7,800 nucleotides of DNA, from NCBI GenBank assembly GCA_964431495.1, contig CAYSJU010000045.1, forward strand, positions 1 to 7,800. Reading direction: 5' to 3'. Below are positions 7,601 through 7,800 of the stretch, in pieces. Below the pieces are notes generated by a model, which worked only from the letters and a program-made list of their open reading frames with translations, had not been told where the DNA came from and made no database searches. The first letter of the stretch is position 1. Each line of letters begins with the position of its first letter. This stretch comes from CAYSJU01 sp964431495 (lineage in GTDB: Bacteria; Omnitrophota; Gorgyraeia; Tantalellales; Tantalellaceae). The position numbers and the translations under genes were made by a program.

Positions 7601-7800
7601 ACTGCTCGCGTAATACTCATAGCCTTCGGTAACCGTAACTCCATCGGCCGCGTAAACAAGGTGCTGCCTCATCACCCATGACGCGCTGCCCGGCGTATAA
7701 TCGTTCTTGTGGTCATACACGAACCTGTCCGTCCGCTCACTCTGTACCACGTCGTCCCTTAACGGATCGCCGAGCGACACATTGTATGTGGCGTCATAAA
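4685..7800 (-). CDS. Repeat-rich protein with C-terminal subtilisin-like (S8) protease, 5' end beyond window
   Basis: Partial gene: the frame stays open to the window edge, and the first residues visible (YDATYN before VSLGDPL) repeat the end of the next unit, so GTG at 7780 is an internal valine and not the start. Residues below count from that GTG. Residues 1-300 are tandem units of 117-119 residues (VSLGDPLRDDVV, FVYDHKN, YTPGxASWV, YKTWDWESP, AGQV). Residues 300-660 are looser Tyr/Trp-rich YD/MORN-like segments (YYANGNMES, YYANGWMES, YMDDGRVD, YWSNGNLKY). A linker (685-740) leads to a complete subtilase domain (740-960). It has Asp751 in FLDSGID, His780 in GHGATTAS, oxyanion Asn867 in AAGNEG and Ser927 in GTSYSAAF, with spacings close to subtilisin, so it should be an active serine endopeptidase. 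A Glu-rich tail (962-1031) ends the protein. No membrane anchor, LPXTG or barrel is seen at the C-terminus. Export is likely but the signal peptide lies outside the window. Substrate unknown. Confidence 0.88.
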   Translation of the reverse strand, partial: YDATYNVSLGDPLRDDVVQSERTDRFVYDHKNDYTPGSASWVMRQHLVYAADGVTVTEGYEYYASSHARREILSNGDILEYFDIPQDRLSLFYDASETEYKTWDWESPVAGQVTEDIYDGTYNVSLGDPLRDDVVQSERTERFVYDHKNNYTPGHASWVTRQHILYKAGGVTVDAAYEYYASGWSMRDISSTGTITEYSSTAQDRVTLYYDNHVTDPVYKTWDWESPAAGQVIQNEYHGQYDVTIGDPLRNDIVTTERTDRYVYDHKNNYTPGHASWVMREHIEYDAAGVWETKYTYYANGNMESKTTNGDDGFGNVYYHYMDDGRVDVQRLVAPNAGEYNAVGYKYVYYDDPAGDWYRKYCYTSCDYTNPSNPVLAGLVLMYEYDGPAITKHTYYANGWMESVNITYPATPSMDAYWHYIYEDYYTASNGDMMVTHGRTDVDILPFPGPPPFAEYARSYEYWADTEKHSKKICYGTGDYSDPKNPDLTNLLAQYDYTYYTLSERLHEKEISASDEFGNIYYEYKDEDLGRTIRYQRASDGHVFKTLSWDGTSERKKKEEEFSSRSGATETGWLTTLWYYPTTERLHKKLTSTGEGVEYFDVDGYKTKTYWHPTNGTITHWETAADYDNGVTKWYMNGTDLELYTYWSNGNLKYKDIYVDVGGTWTWDHADSWQADGTWDGSKTRAVTGAPEFYTLPDKPVRADLTSLLVGEEIEESVKIGETGDSLLPDDMERFFSDLDDLKGMYTGEGVTIAFLDSGIDLARLSIDLIGSYDLGGSGYNDLFGHGATTASIITGNSGQGVAPGVDLLSLNIFDEAKETSSSIVADAIRFAVDNGADILSMPFSLFPISKKVESALEYAYDKGAIMIAAAGNEGTQIMANSLAAQDEVITVGSVEAGGEFSSWSNYGSELDLLAPWDMVTLEDTDENQAGTSYSAAFIAGLTALLLEEDPEMTTEDVLRELKIITTGREEENAGYDEYGLLNNQEEEEQAEEEKEIKGADVDEVVALYEAQRKNRQQFTGHPMKMEEKNGALPVGQ
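4901..5563 (-). other. Subtilisin-like S8 peptidase domain with intact catalytic residues
   Basis: Domain within the repeat-rich protein. The catalytic codons are Asp at 5530-5528, His at 5443-5441, oxyanion Asn at 5182-5180 and Ser at 5002-5000. The gaps of 29, 87 and 60 residues compare with 32, 91 and 66 in subtilisin, so it is a compact, canonical domain. No inhibitor_I9-type propeptide is recognisable in the 55-residue linker before it. Confidence 0.9.
6881..7800 (-). repeat. Tandem coding repeats of 117-119 codons, continuing past the window edge
   Basis: Unit boundaries taken at V(S/T)(L/I)GDPLR give one unit at 7780-7430 (117 codons), a second at 7429-7073 (119 codons) and a third that matches for about 64 codons (7072-6881) before diverging. 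The six codons at 7798-7781 are the end of a further upstream unit. DNA identity is patchy: 6966-7009 and 7323-7366 are identical over 44 bases, and the stretches near 7380-7450 and 7731-7800 differ at only a few sites, while unit middles differ much more. This points to duplication with ongoing homogenisation of some segments, or strong selection on them. Confidence 0.88.

Noticed and set aside
7778..7780. GTG as the start of the subtilase-repeat gene
   Set aside because: The frame is open upstream to the window edge, and the preceding residues (YDATYN) match the end of the next repeat unit, so this valine is internal.
6881..7800. CRISPR or noncoding satellite array
   Set aside because: The repeats are about 351-357 bases, keep one reading frame, and encode conserved peptide motifs.

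Overview
The window reads as chromosomal DNA of a Gram-negative-type (two-membrane) bacterium. It encodes a LamB/ScrY-type sugar porin ending in the aromatic residue typical of BAM-folded barrels, a BamD-like TPR protein, an LptE-like lipoprotein and the DNA polymerase III delta subunit. The mature start of the TPR protein (FWIWQPKENG, then NPKFAVKD) and a very long repeat-bearing surface-type protein remind me of Candidatus Omnitrophota (OP3). That assignment is from memory of the family and is not proved by the window.

Layout. One gene lies on the plus strand: the sugar porin (4-1503). It converges on a minus-strand block that fills the rest. In the direction of minus-strand transcription the order is: a large protein truncated by the window edge (4685 to beyond 7800), made of YD/MORN-like aromatic repeats and ending in a complete subtilisin-like protease domain; a PilZ domain protein (4571-4167) with its own promoter; then a compact set of BamD-like TPR protein (4076-3102), LptE-like lipoprotein (3105-2485) and holA (2459-1521). 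A strong promoter-like sequence (TTGACA-N18-TAGAAT) precedes the BamD-like gene. The BamD-like and LptE-like genes overlap by four bases (GTGA), and holA follows after 25 bases, so these three are probably cotranscribed.

How they fit together. BamD-like and LptE-like proteins serve outer membrane biogenesis (barrel assembly and LPS insertion). The porin is a plausible client of that machinery. The PilZ protein is a probable c-di-GMP receptor. HolA is replication housekeeping and is commonly linked to lptE.

The most unusual object is the repeat-subtilase protein. At least 1037 codons are visible with no start or signal peptide. Its upstream end consists of 117-119-residue tandem units that continue past the window edge, so the visible part may be only the C-terminus of a much larger protein. 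A second oddity is a dispersed-repeat-like palindrome (CGCGGGAAT type) sitting inside the leader-coding part of the lptE-like gene.

No RNA genes, CRISPR array, insertion sequence or convincing intrinsic terminator were seen. No gene-free stretch exceeds about 115 bases.
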